Notes: generated by a model not told the origin, from the sequence alone. DNA of 64,000 nucleotides from Panacagrimonas sp965216845 (GCA_965216845.1 OZ244200.1:1860001-1924000), one strand, 5' to 3'. Shown: positions 46,298-55,850, numbered from the stretch's first letter. Made by a program: numbers and translations.

Positions 46298-46481
46298 GTG
46301 CCTCCCGCTTGTGCCGACATTCGCTCTGACCCTTGAGACGGGGTCTCAAGTGGGTGCCGCCGCGGATCGTCGGGCTTCCCGCTACATGGCAGGCTTGCAC
46401 GCCGGAGCCGTTTAAGCTCCCTGGGTCGGTGAATAGGCTCAAGGGGTTTGAAGCGTGATGCGGTCCGTACAGGAGACACGC
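46298..46481 (-). ncRNA. ssrS: 6S RNA
   Basis: The regulator that traps sigma-70 RNA polymerase in stationary phase. On the minus strand, GTGTCTCC (46479-46472) pairs with GGAGGCAC (46306-46299) to close a rod of about 184 nt, the usual length. The 5' side carries CCCCTTGAGCCTATTCA, close to the E. coli CCCCTGAGCC segment. The 3' side has ACTTGAGA...TCTCAAGGG, the conserved hairpin found as TTGAACC...GGTTCAAGGG in E. coli. The position between zapA and fau is the conserved one. The ends are set by pairing and may be off by a few bases. Confidence 0.9.
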
Positions 46482-46532
46482 ATGCAGAATATCATCTCTG
46501 CGATTTCGGCCCGCGAAAACCGACCAGCGGAT

Positions 46533-46859
46533 TTATTCCAGCGCCAGCGTGGCGTCGATATCCAGGCGCAGTTGCTTGACGCGTGCGGTGGATTCATCGT
46601 CGGGTTGCCTGACTTTTTCCGAGCCGCGCAAGTCCAGCATCTCACGCGCAAGATTCAGCGCCGCCATCACCGCGATGCGTTCGGCGCCCAGTGCCTTGCC
46701 ACGTTTGCGGATGGCGGTCATGCGCTCGTTGAGGAAGTCGGCGGAGGCGATCAGTGCCTCATGCTCCTCGGCCGGGCACACCACGTTGTACTCGCGCCCC
46801 ATGATGCGCACCGTCACACTCAGATTGTCGACGCCCGGAGAGGCCGGCTTTGGACTCAT
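46533..46859 (-). CDS. zapA: Cell division protein ZapA
   Basis: An FtsZ-ring stabiliser of 108 residues. LSVTVRIMGREYNVVCPAEEHEALIASADFLNERM and AERIAVMAALNLAREML are typical, with a C-terminal coiled coil. GAGAGGAGAAATC precedes ATG 46859. It is downstream of the TIGR02449 gene and upstream of 6S RNA, an order kept in gammaproteobacteria. Confidence 0.95.
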   Translation of the reverse strand: MSPKPASPGVDNLSVTVRIMGREYNVVCPAEEHEALIASADFLNERMTAIRKRGKALGAERIAVMAALNLAREMLDLRGSEKVRQPDDESTARVKQLRLDIDATLALE

Positions 46860-46893
46860 GATTTCTCCTCTCGATGATTCTCTTGCCGCCGCT

Positions 46894-47112
46894 TCATGCG
46901 TCCTGCTCGGCGTCATCGCTTTCCAGCGCGCGCACTCGATCGACAATACCCTCGATGCGTCGGCGCAGCTCGCCGTTGAGTGCCAGCAGGCGGTCGCGTT
47001 CCTGCAAGGCCCGCCGCGCTTCCAGGCGCGATTGACGGTAGGCGGTCACCAGTCGTTGGACGCGGTCTTCGAGTTGTTCTAGTTCTGTTTCTAGCACGGC
47101 GGTCGTTTTCAC
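46894..47112 (-). CDS. TIGR02449 family protein (ZapB-like coiled coil)
   Basis: A 72-residue, almost wholly coiled-coil protein (LEQLEDRVQRLVTAYRQSRLEARRALQERDRLL). It is of the TIGR02449 family found beside zapA in gammaproteobacteria. By size, coil and place it may act in division-ring organisation with ZapA, as ZapB does, but that is inference. The zapA gene follows after 34 bases. Confidence 0.85.
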   Translation of the reverse strand: MKTTAVLETELEQLEDRVQRLVTAYRQSRLEARRALQERDRLLALNGELRRRIEGIVDRVRALESDDAEQDA

Positions 47113-47261
47113 GGGCTGTGGTCACCCAGTATAACGGGCGATCCTGATGGCGTGCGCAGTGGCTGCCGAGCCGCGCAACAGTTTCGCGTCATTGCAGTCG
47201 AAGACGAAGCAATCTCCCCGGTCAGAGGAGATTGCCACACCGCTGCGCGGTTGGCGATGAC

Positions 47262-47286
47262 AAGCCAAAGGCGGGCGTTGCCCGCC
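47262..47286 (-). terminator. Weak terminator of the Do protease gene
   Basis: Seven-base arms GGCGGGC and GCCCGCC with a three-base loop are followed on the minus strand by TTTGGCTTG. The T run is short. The remainder of the 47113-47297 gap shows nothing else. Confidence 0.5.
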
Positions 47287-47297
47287 GATTTCGCGCC

Positions 47298-48698
47298 TCA
47301 GCGCAGCAGCAGGAACATGGCGCCGTTACCCCGTTTGACGTGCAGCAACAGCTGGCCCTTGCTGTTGGCAAAGGTGCGGAAGTCCTTCATGGACTGCACC
47401 CGTTGCCGATTCACGGCCAGAATCACGTCCTTGGGTCGCAGGCCGGCGCGCGCAGCAGGTGAGCCCACTTCCACGCTTTGCACGACCACGCCGGCTTGTT
47501 CACCGCTGTTTTCATCCACCGCAGCGAATGAGGCACCCGCCAACGCCGGATGCAAACCTTCCGCGCCGGCGGCCACTTCGGTGTTCTTGCCGATGGTGAC
47601 GGTAATTTTTCGGTGCTTGCCGTCGCGCAGGACCTTGAGCTTCACTTTTTCACCGATGCGCATCAGGCCGACGGTATTGCGCAGCTGGGCGAAGTTCTGC
47701 ACCGACTTGCCGTTGGCTTCCAGAATGATGTCCTCGGCCTTCAAGCCCGCCTTTTCCGCCGGCGAATCGGGCACCACCTGTGCAACCACCGCGCCGCGCG
47801 TGTTGGGCAGGCCAAAGGCCTTGGCCAGGTCTGGCGTCAAGTCCTGCCCCACCACGCCGATGCGACCACGCTGCACTTCGCCGTGTTCGATCAGCTGATC
47901 CATCACGTTGCGCGCCAGGTTGATAGGAATGGCGAAGCCGATGCCGATGTTGCCGCCCGAGCGCGACAGGATATTGCTGGGAATGCCGATCAGTTCGCCG
48001 CGCAGATTGATCAGCGCGCCGCCGGAGTTGCCGGGGTTGATGGAGGCGTCGGTCTGGATGAAATCCTCATAACCGCCCTCGCTGATGCCGGTTTGCCGAC
48101 CCACGGCGCTCACGATGCCGGAGGTTACGGTCTGACGCAGGCCGAACGGTGAACCAATGGCGACGACGAAGTCGCCCACCTCAACACCTTCGGAATCGGC
48201 CAGCGGTACCGCGGCGATGCCTTTGGCCTTGATTTTGAGCACCGCAATATCGGTTTCCGGGTCCTTGCCGATCAGCTCGGCATCAAACACGCGGTCATCG
48301 TTCATACGCACCTCGATGCTCTGTGCGTGTTCGACGACGTGATTGTTGGTGATCACATAACCTTTCTTGGCATCGACGATGACGCCGGAGCCAACGGATT
48401 GGCTTTCGCGCGGGCGCTGAGGTTGCTGGCGCGGACCAAAGGGCCCCTCGAAGAAGCGGCGGAAAAATGGATCCTGCATCAGCGGGTTCTGAACATTGGC
48501 CTTGGCCGTGACCGAGATGTTGACCACCGATGGCATGACTTTTTTCAGCATCGGCGCCAGCGAGGGCACTTGTCCCTGGGCGGCGACGCTGATGTCGGCC
48601 TGCGCTGGCATGGGCGCCGAAGTAAGCAGGGCGAAAGAAACGGCGCCCATGGCTACAGCCAGCGGAGCGACGACCCTGAATGCAAATTTTGCTGACAT
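47298..48698 (-). CDS. Periplasmic Do-family serine protease (DegP/MucD-like)
   Basis: An HtrA protease/chaperone of 466 residues. A signal peptide ends near APMPAQAD. The catalytic triad is His120 (TNNHVV), Asp150 (PETDIAVLK) and Ser225 (GNSGGAL). Two PDZ domains follow. A Gln/Pro/Arg-rich LA loop (FFEGPFGPRQQPQRPRES) is present. The lack of adjacent algU-mucA-mucB genes prevents calling it mucD on context. It is monocistronic. Confidence 0.94.
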   Translation of the reverse strand: MSAKFAFRVVAPLAVAMGAVSFALLTSAPMPAQADISVAAQGQVPSLAPMLKKVMPSVVNISVTAKANVQNPLMQDPFFRRFFEGPFGPRQQPQRPRESQSVGSGVIVDAKKGYVITNNHVVEHAQSIEVRMNDDRVFDAELIGKDPETDIAVLKIKAKGIAAVPLADSEGVEVGDFVVAIGSPFGLRQTVTSGIVSAVGRQTGISEGGYEDFIQTDASINPGNSGGALINLRGELIGIPSNILSRSGGNIGIGFAIPINLARNVMDQLIEHGEVQRGRIGVVGQDLTPDLAKAFGLPNTRGAVVAQVVPDSPAEKAGLKAEDIILEANGKSVQNFAQLRNTVGLMRIGEKVKLKVLRDGKHRKITVTIGKNTEVAAGAEGLHPALAGASFAAVDENSGEQAGVVVQSVEVGSPAARAGLRPKDVILAVNRQRVQSMKDFRTFANSKGQLLLHVKRGNGAMFLLLR

Positions 48699-48794
48699 TT
48701 GGGAAACGTCCTTTTTCTTGATTGGAGGCCGTAGCGGCGCTGGCTCTGACCGTGGCCGGGGCCCAGAGGTTCCGAAAACCGCTTCCTGTCCCGC

Positions 48795-49427
48795 TCAGGC
48801 CAGACGGATGCGGGGATTCAGGCTGTAACGTCCGGTGATTCGGGCGCTGGCCAGGATATGTCCCTGAATGGCTTCAATCGCCTGTGCGGCACTGAAAGCG
48901 CCGTCTACCGGGCAGCGTTCCAGGTCGGTGGCGTAGATCTCAAAGCGATAGTGATGGATGACGCTGTCATTCCAGGGCGGGCAGGGGCCGTCGTAGCCGA
49001 AATACTCGCCGCGCATGTCGCCATCGTTTTCAAACCAGGCGGTGTAATCATTGATGCCCTGGCGCGCACCTTGCGGGCCGGCGGGTTGGCGCTTGCCGCC
49101 GCTGCTGATGCCGCGCGAACAGGCGCCTTCTTCAATGCTTTTGACGCGGGCGGGAATATCCACCATCACCCAATGGCTGAAGGCGGTGCGCGGCAGTTTC
49201 AGCGGCACCTCGCGATCTTCGACGTTGACATCGTCGGCACTGGTGGGCGCGTCCGGGTCGATGCAAGTCAGCACAAAGCTCTTGGTGTGAGCCGGGGCGC
49301 CGCTCCAGCTCAGCTCCGGGTTCTGGTTGTCCGAAAAACGCACGTGTCCCTTGGGTGCCTTGATGGCAAAGGCACAGCGACCCGGAATCAGGCCATTGTT
49401 TTGAAAACTTTTGCTGCTCAGCTTCAT
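48795..49427 (-). CDS. YbhB/YbcL family PEBP-like protein
   Basis: A phosphatidylethanolamine-binding-protein-fold protein of 210 residues. The ligand pocket motifs are ELSWSGAPAHTKSFVLTCIDPDAPT and the HWVMVDIPA block, followed by YFGYDGPCPPWNDSVIHHYRFEIYATD. There is no signal peptide, so it is cytosolic like YbhB. The insertion EDREVPLKLPRTAF before HWV is longer than usual. The role is unknown. The 49428-49601 gap to sohB shows no further feature. Confidence 0.92.
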   Translation of the reverse strand: MKLSSKSFQNNGLIPGRCAFAIKAPKGHVRFSDNQNPELSWSGAPAHTKSFVLTCIDPDAPTSADDVNVEDREVPLKLPRTAFSHWVMVDIPARVKSIEEGACSRGISSGGKRQPAGPQGARQGINDYTAWFENDGDMRGEYFGYDGPCPPWNDSVIHHYRFEIYATDLERCPVDGAFSAAQAIEAIQGHILASARITGRYSLNPRIRLA

Positions 49428-49601
49428 TGGGAATCCCTGATGACTGCTTTTGTTGGTATGAGTGGGCCCTAAGGGCTGGCCTGGGTTGCGCCACGCCGGT
49501 CCTCCCCGCTTGCCCTTGCCCGCCGGGCATATCCGCTTAGATTATCAATCCGCAGCCAATCGCGTCAGCCAGGCGCCCTGGCGGCGCGAATGCGCCGGCT
49601 G

Positions 49602-50630
49602 CTAGGGAAGCTCGGCCTGGCGCAGCCGGCCACTGAAGGCGCGTGTCAGCCGCGCCATTGCCATGCCCAGGCGCTCGGGAATCGGCCGGTGCAGGCGTTG
49701 CCGAAGTTCGAACACATCGGCGTCCTGGACCCGGCTGAGCAGATAGTCATCGCTGGTGCTGATTTCATCGATCAGTTTCAGGTCCAGCGCCCGCGTGCCG
49801 TACCAGTGTTCGCCGGTGGCCACCTGTTCCAGCGCCACCGACGGACGCTGATCAGACACGAAGTTCTTGAACAGTTGGTGCGTGTCTTCCAGCTCCTGGC
49901 GGAACTTGCTGCGCGCCTCGTCGGTGTTTTCGCCAAACATGGTCAGCGTGCGCTTGAACTCGCCGGCGGTGTGCAGTTCCACGTCGATTTCCTTGCGCTT
50001 CAACAAACGGTTGAAGTTGGGTAGCTGGGCGACCACGCCAATGGAGCCGATCACTGCAAACGGCGCCGCCAGAATCCGGTCGGCCACGCAGGCCATCAGA
50101 TAACCGCCGCTGGCGGCGACCTTGTCCACCGCGACCGTCAGCTTGAGATTCTTGTTTTTCAGCCGCAGCAGTTGCGAGGCGCCCAGCCCATAGGCGTGAA
50201 CCAGACCGCCGGCGCTTTCCAGACTCAGCAGCACTTCATCACCGTCTTTGGCAACTTGCAGAATGGCGCTGATTTCTTCGCGCAGATTGGCCACCGCATG
50301 GGCTTGCAGATCGCCCTCAAAATGCAGCACGAATACGCGCGGCCGCTGTTGTTCGCCGTGTTTGGCGGCTTTCTGCTTGGCTTTTTCCTCTTTTCTGCGC
50401 GCCTTGGCTGCGGCTTTCTGCTCGGATTCGGGCAACAGTTCGCAATTCATCTGCTCGGCCAAATCTTTCAGTCGTTGGCCGACGTTGCGTATCTCCAGGC
50501 GTTCGCCACGCAGTTCGCGCAGTTGTCGTACCGCACCGCCAACCAGACCCAGCACAAGCACAATGGCCACCAGCCAGGTCAGGGTCTTTGCCAGAAAAAG
50601 GCCGTATTCGGCCACAAGTTCCATCAACAT
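49602..50630 (-). CDS. sohB: Inner-membrane protease SohB
   Basis: An S49-family serine peptidase of 342 residues. An N-terminal membrane anchor (LTWLVAIVLVLGLVGGAV) is followed by a charged Lys/Ala/Glu stretch of about residues 75-95, the SohB-specific region. The S49 domain has catalytic Ser in VAASGGYLMACVADRI and a conserved GSIGVV block. AGAGG six bases before ATG 50630 supports this start; the frame extends to 50684 without need. Confidence 0.93.
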   Translation of the reverse strand: MLMELVAEYGLFLAKTLTWLVAIVLVLGLVGGAVRQLRELRGERLEIRNVGQRLKDLAEQMNCELLPESEQKAAAKARRKEEKAKQKAAKHGEQQRPRVFVLHFEGDLQAHAVANLREEISAILQVAKDGDEVLLSLESAGGLVHAYGLGASQLLRLKNKNLKLTVAVDKVAASGGYLMACVADRILAAPFAVIGSIGVVAQLPNFNRLLKRKEIDVELHTAGEFKRTLTMFGENTDEARSKFRQELEDTHQLFKNFVSDQRPSVALEQVATGEHWYGTRALDLKLIDEISTSDDYLLSRVQDADVFELRQRLHRPIPERLGMAMARLTRAFSGRLRQAELP

Positions 50631-50755
50631 AGTTCGCCTCTGCGCGATGCGCCGCCTGCCGGGCGGCGTCAAAACCAGCCGCACATGGTAATCGAGTCCG
50701 CGCGCGGCCTACGGTAAGCTTCCGGCATCAGGGGATGCGAGCGACGGGGAGCAGG

Positions 50756-51367
50756 GTGATCAAGCAGATTCAGACGGGGCTGATATTGGTTCTATTGAGT
50801 TTGGCGCAGAATGCATGGGCTCAGTTGACGTCGCAGCAAATGCGGCCTTACCTGAGCGGCATGGCGGTGTACGTGCCGCAGATCGACCGGCGCGACGCGC
50901 CCGGCGCTGACACCACCGATGCCGGCCAGGGCGTTCAACTGGGCGGCGGTTTCGCGCTGGACGAGTACTTTGGCTTGGAGCTATCCGCATTCGGCACGCG
51001 CTTTTCGTCGGACGACGGTGGCGACATTGATGAACTGGGCGGCAAGCTGGATATCCTGTTTTTCTATTCGCGCAAGCCGGCTTTTTCGCCCTATTTCGGT
51101 CTTGGAATCGGGGCGGTAGAAACAGCGCTGGATGCCGCCGAGGAATCGAGCACCAACGCCTTTACTGATGTGGGTCTGGGGTTAATGCGCTTTTTCTCGC
51201 TCGGTGGGCTGGATCTGGGATTGCGGGCCGAGGCGCGCTATCGGCGCATCTTCCTGGACGAGGATGATCTGGGCGCCGGTGGGTTTTCCGACCCGGAGGA
51301 AGCGGTATTGCGACTGGGGCTGGTGGTGCCGCTGGGCAACAAGTCGCAAGCTGCAAGGCCCGAGTGA
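50756..51367 (+). CDS. OmpA-like outer-membrane beta-barrel protein
   Basis: A 203-residue precursor. GTG 50756 has GGGGAG just upstream and places the signal peptide (IQTGLILVLLSLAQNAWAQ) correctly; ATG 50735 is possible. The mature part resembles small porin-family barrels: YLSGMAVYVPQIDRR, GGGFALDEYFGLELSAFGTRF, PYFGLGIGAVETA and LGLRAEARYRRIFLDE. No OmpA peptidoglycan-binding domain follows. The role is unknown. Confidence 0.8.
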   Translation: MIKQIQTGLILVLLSLAQNAWAQLTSQQMRPYLSGMAVYVPQIDRRDAPGADTTDAGQGVQLGGGFALDEYFGLELSAFGTRFSSDDGGDIDELGGKLDILFFYSRKPAFSPYFGLGIGAVETALDAAEESSTNAFTDVGLGLMRFFSLGGLDLGLRAEARYRRIFLDEDDLGAGGFSDPEEAVLRLGLVVPLGNKSQAARPE

Positions 51368-51451
51368 GGTCGTGGATTCGGATCGGCATGGCACGCCAAA
51401 CGCGGCACCGCGTCGTCATCTGGGTTGTCTCACGGGGGTGACGAATCTTTT

Positions 51452-52561
51452 TTATCGCTTGTCCTGCCCGGGCAGCGTTTCAGACGCCAGGCTGGGCATT
51501 GCCGATTGTGCACGTGCATGACGCGCCTGCAGTGCGGCCGGCGCTTCGGCCGTCAATGACCAGCCTTGCAGGTGATTCCACAGCAGCGCGAACAGGGCGT
51601 CGATATGATCAACATGATCGTTCAGCGCCGGGATATAACGCAGCGCCTGTCCGCCCGCCGATTTGAAATCCGCGGCGTAACGAATCGCAACTTCTTCCAG
51701 CGTTTCCAGACAATCGGCGGAAAAGCCGGGGCAAATGACGTCCAGCTGGTTGATGCCTGCGGCAGCCAGTTGCGGAACAACGCAATCGGTATAGGGTTGC
51801 AGCCAGGGTTGATTACCCAGTCGGCTCTGAAAACTGATGGACCATTGATCGTCCGCCAATTCCAGATCGTCCGCCAATAATCGGGCGGTTTTCCGACAAA
51901 AACAATAATAAGGGTCGCCGGCTTCCAAATACTTTCTTGGAATGGAGTGAAAGGACATCAATAAATGTTCGCCGCGGCCTTGCTGTGCCCAATGCCGCCG
52001 CACACTGTTGGCGAGCGCGGCGATGTGCGGCGCATCGTCGTGATAACCGTTGATCAGACGCAGTTCCGGCGGCCAGCGCAAGGTTTTCAGGTGGGCATGA
52101 ACCGCGTCAAATACTGCGGCGGTGGTAGTGGCCGAGTATTGCGGGTACATGGGCAGTACCAGCAAGCGACGCACGCCCTGTTGCAGCATTCGATCCATGG
52201 CGTCGCTGATGGACGGCTGGCCGTACGTCATGGCCAGTTCGACACACACATCCAGAGACTGTGCCTCAAAACGTGCTTGTAGCGCGGCGTGCTGTCGGCG
52301 TGAGATGGCCATCAAGGGCGAGCCTTGGTTCGACCACACCGACGCGTAAGCATGACTCAGCTTCTTGGGACGAAACGGCAGGATGAAGGCGTACAGCACC
52401 AACAGCCATAGTGCGCGCGGAAACTCCACCACCCGGCGGTCGGACAGAAATTGTCGCAGATAACGGCGAATCGCCGGCGGCGAGGGATCATCCGGCGTGC
52501 CCAGGTTGACCAGCAATACGCCCGTGCGCCCCGCCTGGCGGTGGACCCGATCAGCATCCAT
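51452..52561 (-). CDS. hemH: Ferrochelatase
   Basis: The enzyme inserts Fe(II) into protoporphyrin IX, the last step of heme synthesis. The 369-residue protein has the N-terminus GVLLVNLGTPDDPSPPAIRRYLRQFLSDRRVVEFPR, the VLPMYPQYSATTTAA block, catalytic His in LMSFHSIPRKYLEAGDPY, and SFQSRLGNQPWLQPYTD. No cluster-binding C-terminal Cys set is evident. It lies six bases behind an AGCS transporter gene on the same strand, an unusual partner. Confidence 0.97.
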   Translation of the reverse strand: MDADRVHRQAGRTGVLLVNLGTPDDPSPPAIRRYLRQFLSDRRVVEFPRALWLLVLYAFILPFRPKKLSHAYASVWSNQGSPLMAISRRQHAALQARFEAQSLDVCVELAMTYGQPSISDAMDRMLQQGVRRLLVLPMYPQYSATTTAAVFDAVHAHLKTLRWPPELRLINGYHDDAPHIAALANSVRRHWAQQGRGEHLLMSFHSIPRKYLEAGDPYYCFCRKTARLLADDLELADDQWSISFQSRLGNQPWLQPYTDCVVPQLAAAGINQLDVICPGFSADCLETLEEVAIRYAADFKSAGGQALRYIPALNDHVDHIDALFALLWNHLQGWSLTAEAPAALQARHARAQSAMPSLASETLPGQDKR

Positions 52562-52567
52562 GCGTAT

Positions 52568-54238
52568 TCAGCCGCGCTTGCGTTGAATCTGGCCCGCGTC
52601 CAGCCGCCGGAAATAATCCCGATAACAGCGCATGGCCTGATGCCCCAGAATCACCATGGTGGGTAGATTCACCACCAGCATGAAACCCAGGCCGACGGTA
52701 CTCAGGGTATCCAGCTCGCCGGCGGTGCGGATGAAACCCAGCGTGGTGACGAAAACCAGAACGCACCAGAAGCCGCGATAAAGCCGAACCGCTTTCACCC
52801 CGCCGCCAAAATAAGCCACGCCCTGTTCGCCGTAATAGCCGTAGGTGATGATGGTGGACAGCGCAAACAGCCACACGGCCGCCGTCACCATCCATTGGCC
52901 CAGGCCCGGCTGCGCCGAATCAAAGGCCTTGGCGGCGAGCGTGGAACCGCGATAATCGGCAAAGATGCCGGGTTCGGCCAACACCGGGGTCGCTGCGCTG
53001 TCCAGTGCGCGCCATTCAATGCTGGCCAAATCCGCTCCATCGATTCGGACGTTGCCGTAGATGCGCTGGCGTTCGCCGTCCAGCGCCAGCACCGCGAACA
53101 CCTGTTCGCCGTCGGAAAAAGCTTCGGCGGTATTCGCCGGCAGCGCGGATGAGGGCGGCGTCCATTGGCCGGGTGACACCTCCACCATGGCCGGCGGCTC
53201 GCTCCATTGCGCCACCGGCGCGCGGTTCCAGACCCCGCTGGAGAGAATCACCAGCGCGGTAATGGTGCAGACCACGATGGTGTCGATGAAGGGTTCCAGC
53301 CCGGCGACTACGCCCTCGGTGGCCGGTTCCGGAGTCTTAACCGCCGAATGGGCGATGGGCGCGGTGCCCAGGCCGGATTCGGAGGAAAACAGGGCGCGCT
53401 TCATGCCGAAGATGAAGGCGGTGCCGATGGCCGCCCCGGTGAAGGCGCCGCCGGCTTCGGCGGGGGCGAAGGCGGATTGGAAGATCAGCCGCACGATGCC
53501 CGGCAACTGTTCGGCGTTGATGATCAGCACATAGATGCCGGCCAGCATGTAGATCAGGCACATGAAGGGCACCAGCCGGCCGGCGGTGGTGCCGATGCGT
53601 TTGACGCCGCCTAGCACCACCAGCGCCACCAACACCGCCAATACGGCGCCACTGATCCAGGTTGGAACGCCGAAGTAGGCGTGGGTGGTATCGGCCACGC
53701 TCCAGGCCTGAAACATATTGCCGCCGGTGATGGCGAAGGTGAGCATGCCCAGACAGAAGAAACCGCCGGCCCAGTTGCCGAAGCGTGACCAGCCGGGGCG
53801 CAGATTCCCCAGACCGTTGCGGCACACGAACATGGTGCCGCCGTGCGGATCGTCCGGATCGGACAGATCACGGTGCAGCATGGACAGCGTGACCTCGGTG
53901 GTCTTGATCGCCATGCCCACCAGCCCCACCATCCACATCCAGAACACCGCGCCGGGTCCGCCGAACTCCACCGCAATCGCTACCCCGGCGATATTGCCCA
54001 GCCCCACGGTGCCGGAGATGGCGGCGCTCAGCGCCTGAAAGTGCGTCAGCGCACCCTTGCCCTGGCCGGTTTCGATGCCATGGCCGGTGATCAGCGCCGT
54101 GCCGTGCGTCAGCGAGCGGTATTGCGCAAAGCCGCTCCAGAAGGTGAACAGAATGCCCACGCCCAGCAAACAGGCGAGTACCGGTAAGGAGAGCATGATC
54201 GCGTTGATCTGCTCCAGTAGCGCAAAGAATCCCTGCAT
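52568..54238 (-). CDS. AGCS-family alanine/glycine:cation symporter
   Basis: An inner-membrane amino acid carrier of 556 residues with about ten segments. The AGCS signatures ALSAAISGTVGLGNIAGVAIAVEFGGPGAVFWMWMVG and the FGMKRALFSSESGLGTAPIAHSAVKT block are clear. A hydrophilic insert at about residues 345-445 between late segments is longer than in the typical 440-490-residue carrier. It is 20 bases downstream of an APC permease gene and 6 bases upstream of hemH. Confidence 0.95.
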   Translation of the reverse strand: MQGFFALLEQINAIMLSLPVLACLLGVGILFTFWSGFAQYRSLTHGTALITGHGIETGQGKGALTHFQALSAAISGTVGLGNIAGVAIAVEFGGPGAVFWMWMVGLVGMAIKTTEVTLSMLHRDLSDPDDPHGGTMFVCRNGLGNLRPGWSRFGNWAGGFFCLGMLTFAITGGNMFQAWSVADTTHAYFGVPTWISGAVLAVLVALVVLGGVKRIGTTAGRLVPFMCLIYMLAGIYVLIINAEQLPGIVRLIFQSAFAPAEAGGAFTGAAIGTAFIFGMKRALFSSESGLGTAPIAHSAVKTPEPATEGVVAGLEPFIDTIVVCTITALVILSSGVWNRAPVAQWSEPPAMVEVSPGQWTPPSSALPANTAEAFSDGEQVFAVLALDGERQRIYGNVRIDGADLASIEWRALDSAATPVLAEPGIFADYRGSTLAAKAFDSAQPGLGQWMVTAAVWLFALSTIITYGYYGEQGVAYFGGGVKAVRLYRGFWCVLVFVTTLGFIRTAGELDTLSTVGLGFMLVVNLPTMVILGHQAMRCYRDYFRRLDAGQIQRKRG

Positions 54239-54258
54239 GGTTTATGCGTTTTTTATCT

Positions 54259-55668
54259 TCAAGCGGCCAGGCTGCCCGCCAGGCGACTGTGTTTACGTGA
54301 ATAGAGAAAATACAGGAACAGCCCCAGCAAGAACCAGCTGCCGAAGGCCTTCCAGGTGGTGGCCGGCAGGCTCAGCGCCAGCCAGGCGCAGAAGGCCATG
54401 CCCAGCAGCGGCGTGATGGGCGCCAAGGGTACTCTGAAGGGGCGCGGCAGGTCGGGCTTGGTCTGACGCATCACCAGCACGCTGGCGCAGACCAGAAAGA
54501 AGGCGGACAGCGTGCCCATGTTCACCAGCTCCGCCACGCGGCCGATGGGGAAGAATCCGGCGATGAGGGCGATCAGGCTGCCGCCGCCCATGATCAGCCG
54601 CACCGGGGTTTGCGTGCGCGGATGGATGCGCGCCATGAAACCGGGCAGCAGGCCATCGCGCGACATCGCCAGCACGATGCGCGTCAGCCCGTAATACAGC
54701 ACCAGCATCACCGTGGTGATGCCCGCCATCGCGCCCGCCGCCACCAGCGCCTGCGCCCAGTTCAGGCCCAGCTGCGTCATCGCATCGGCCACCGGCGCTT
54801 TCAGATCGATCTGCTCGTAGGGCACCACGCCGGTGAGGATGGCGGACACGCTGATGTAGAGCAGGGTGCAGATCACCAGCGATGAAAGGATGCCGATGGG
54901 CAGATCACGCTGCGGGTTCACCGCCTCCTCGCCGGCGGTGGAAACCGCGTCGAAACCGATGTAGGCGAAGAAGATGATCGCCGCGCCGGTCACCACGCCC
55001 GACCAGCCGTACTTGCCGCCGCCATCGGCATCCACGATGCGATCGGGAATGAACGGACGCCAGTTCTGCGGCTCCACGTACCAGATGGCGATGACGATGA
55101 AAGTGAAGATCGTCGCCAGCTTGATGAAGGTCATCACCGCGTTGAAGCGGGCGCTTTCCCGCACGCCGATGGCCAGCAAGGACGCCAGCGTGAGGATGAT
55201 GGCCATCGCCGGCAGATTGACGATGCCGCCCTCGCTGGGCGAGGACACCCAGGCGGCCGGAAGCTCGACGCCGACCGCACTCAGAATCTTGGCGAAATAG
55301 CCCGACCAGCCGATCGCCACCGTCGCCGCCGCCACGCCGTATTCCAGAATCAGAATCCAGCCGATCACCCAGGCCACCAGCTCACCGATGCCCGCATAGG
55401 CATAGCCGTAAGCGCTGCCGCAGCCGCCGATGGCGCTGGCCAACTCCGCATAGCACAGCGCCGCGAACGCGCAAGCCGTGCCCGAAATCAGAAACGACAA
55501 CACAATCGCCGGCCCCGCGTGCTGGGCCGCCACCACCCCGGTCAACACAAAGATCCCGGTGCCGATGATGCAGCCGATGCCCAGCAAGGTCAGATCCGTC
55601 GCCCGAAGGCAACGGCGCAGCCCAAGATTGGCGTTGGGATCAACCGGCTTGGTGCGGAGCAGACTCAT
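54259..55668 (-). CDS. APC-family (cationic amino acid type) permease
   Basis: A 12-segment amino acid permease of 469 residues. The first helix unwinds at GIGCIIGTGIFVLTG, and FFAYIGFDAVSTAGEEAVNPQRDLPIGI is the CAT/APC hallmark. The substrate cannot be read off. It heads the APC-AGCS-hemH group; two amino acid carriers with ferrochelatase might serve glycine or glutamate supply, but this is only a thought. Confidence 0.93.
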   Translation of the reverse strand: MSLLRTKPVDPNANLGLRRCLRATDLTLLGIGCIIGTGIFVLTGVVAAQHAGPAIVLSFLISGTACAFAALCYAELASAIGGCGSAYGYAYAGIGELVAWVIGWILILEYGVAAATVAIGWSGYFAKILSAVGVELPAAWVSSPSEGGIVNLPAMAIILTLASLLAIGVRESARFNAVMTFIKLATIFTFIVIAIWYVEPQNWRPFIPDRIVDADGGGKYGWSGVVTGAAIIFFAYIGFDAVSTAGEEAVNPQRDLPIGILSSLVICTLLYISVSAILTGVVPYEQIDLKAPVADAMTQLGLNWAQALVAAGAMAGITTVMLVLYYGLTRIVLAMSRDGLLPGFMARIHPRTQTPVRLIMGGGSLIALIAGFFPIGRVAELVNMGTLSAFFLVCASVLVMRQTKPDLPRPFRVPLAPITPLLGMAFCAWLALSLPATTWKAFGSWFLLGLFLYFLYSRKHSRLAGSLAA

Positions 55669-55810
55669 GCTTCAGGGGGTGTGACCGAATCGGCTGCGGA
55701 GTATGAACGGATTCGGCGCCAGCTTCGAACGCCGGTGACGGATCAGCGAATCTCCGCAACGCGCACTTTCGACGTTTGCCTATCACCTCGCACTTCTTCC
55801 TTCAAAACGT

Positions 55811-55850
55811 AGCCTCTCTCCCTCAGGGAGAGGGGCGGGGGTGAGGGGCA
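55811..55850. repeat. Intergenic CTCTCCC/GGGAGAG palindromic element
   Basis: CTCTCCCT-C-AGGGAGAG (55816-55832) followed by a G-rich GTGAGGGG tail resembles dispersed intergenic repeats common in GC-rich proteobacteria. It is a single copy here and lies about 50 bases beyond the intI stop. The rest of 55669-55904 holds nothing I can support. Confidence 0.45.
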
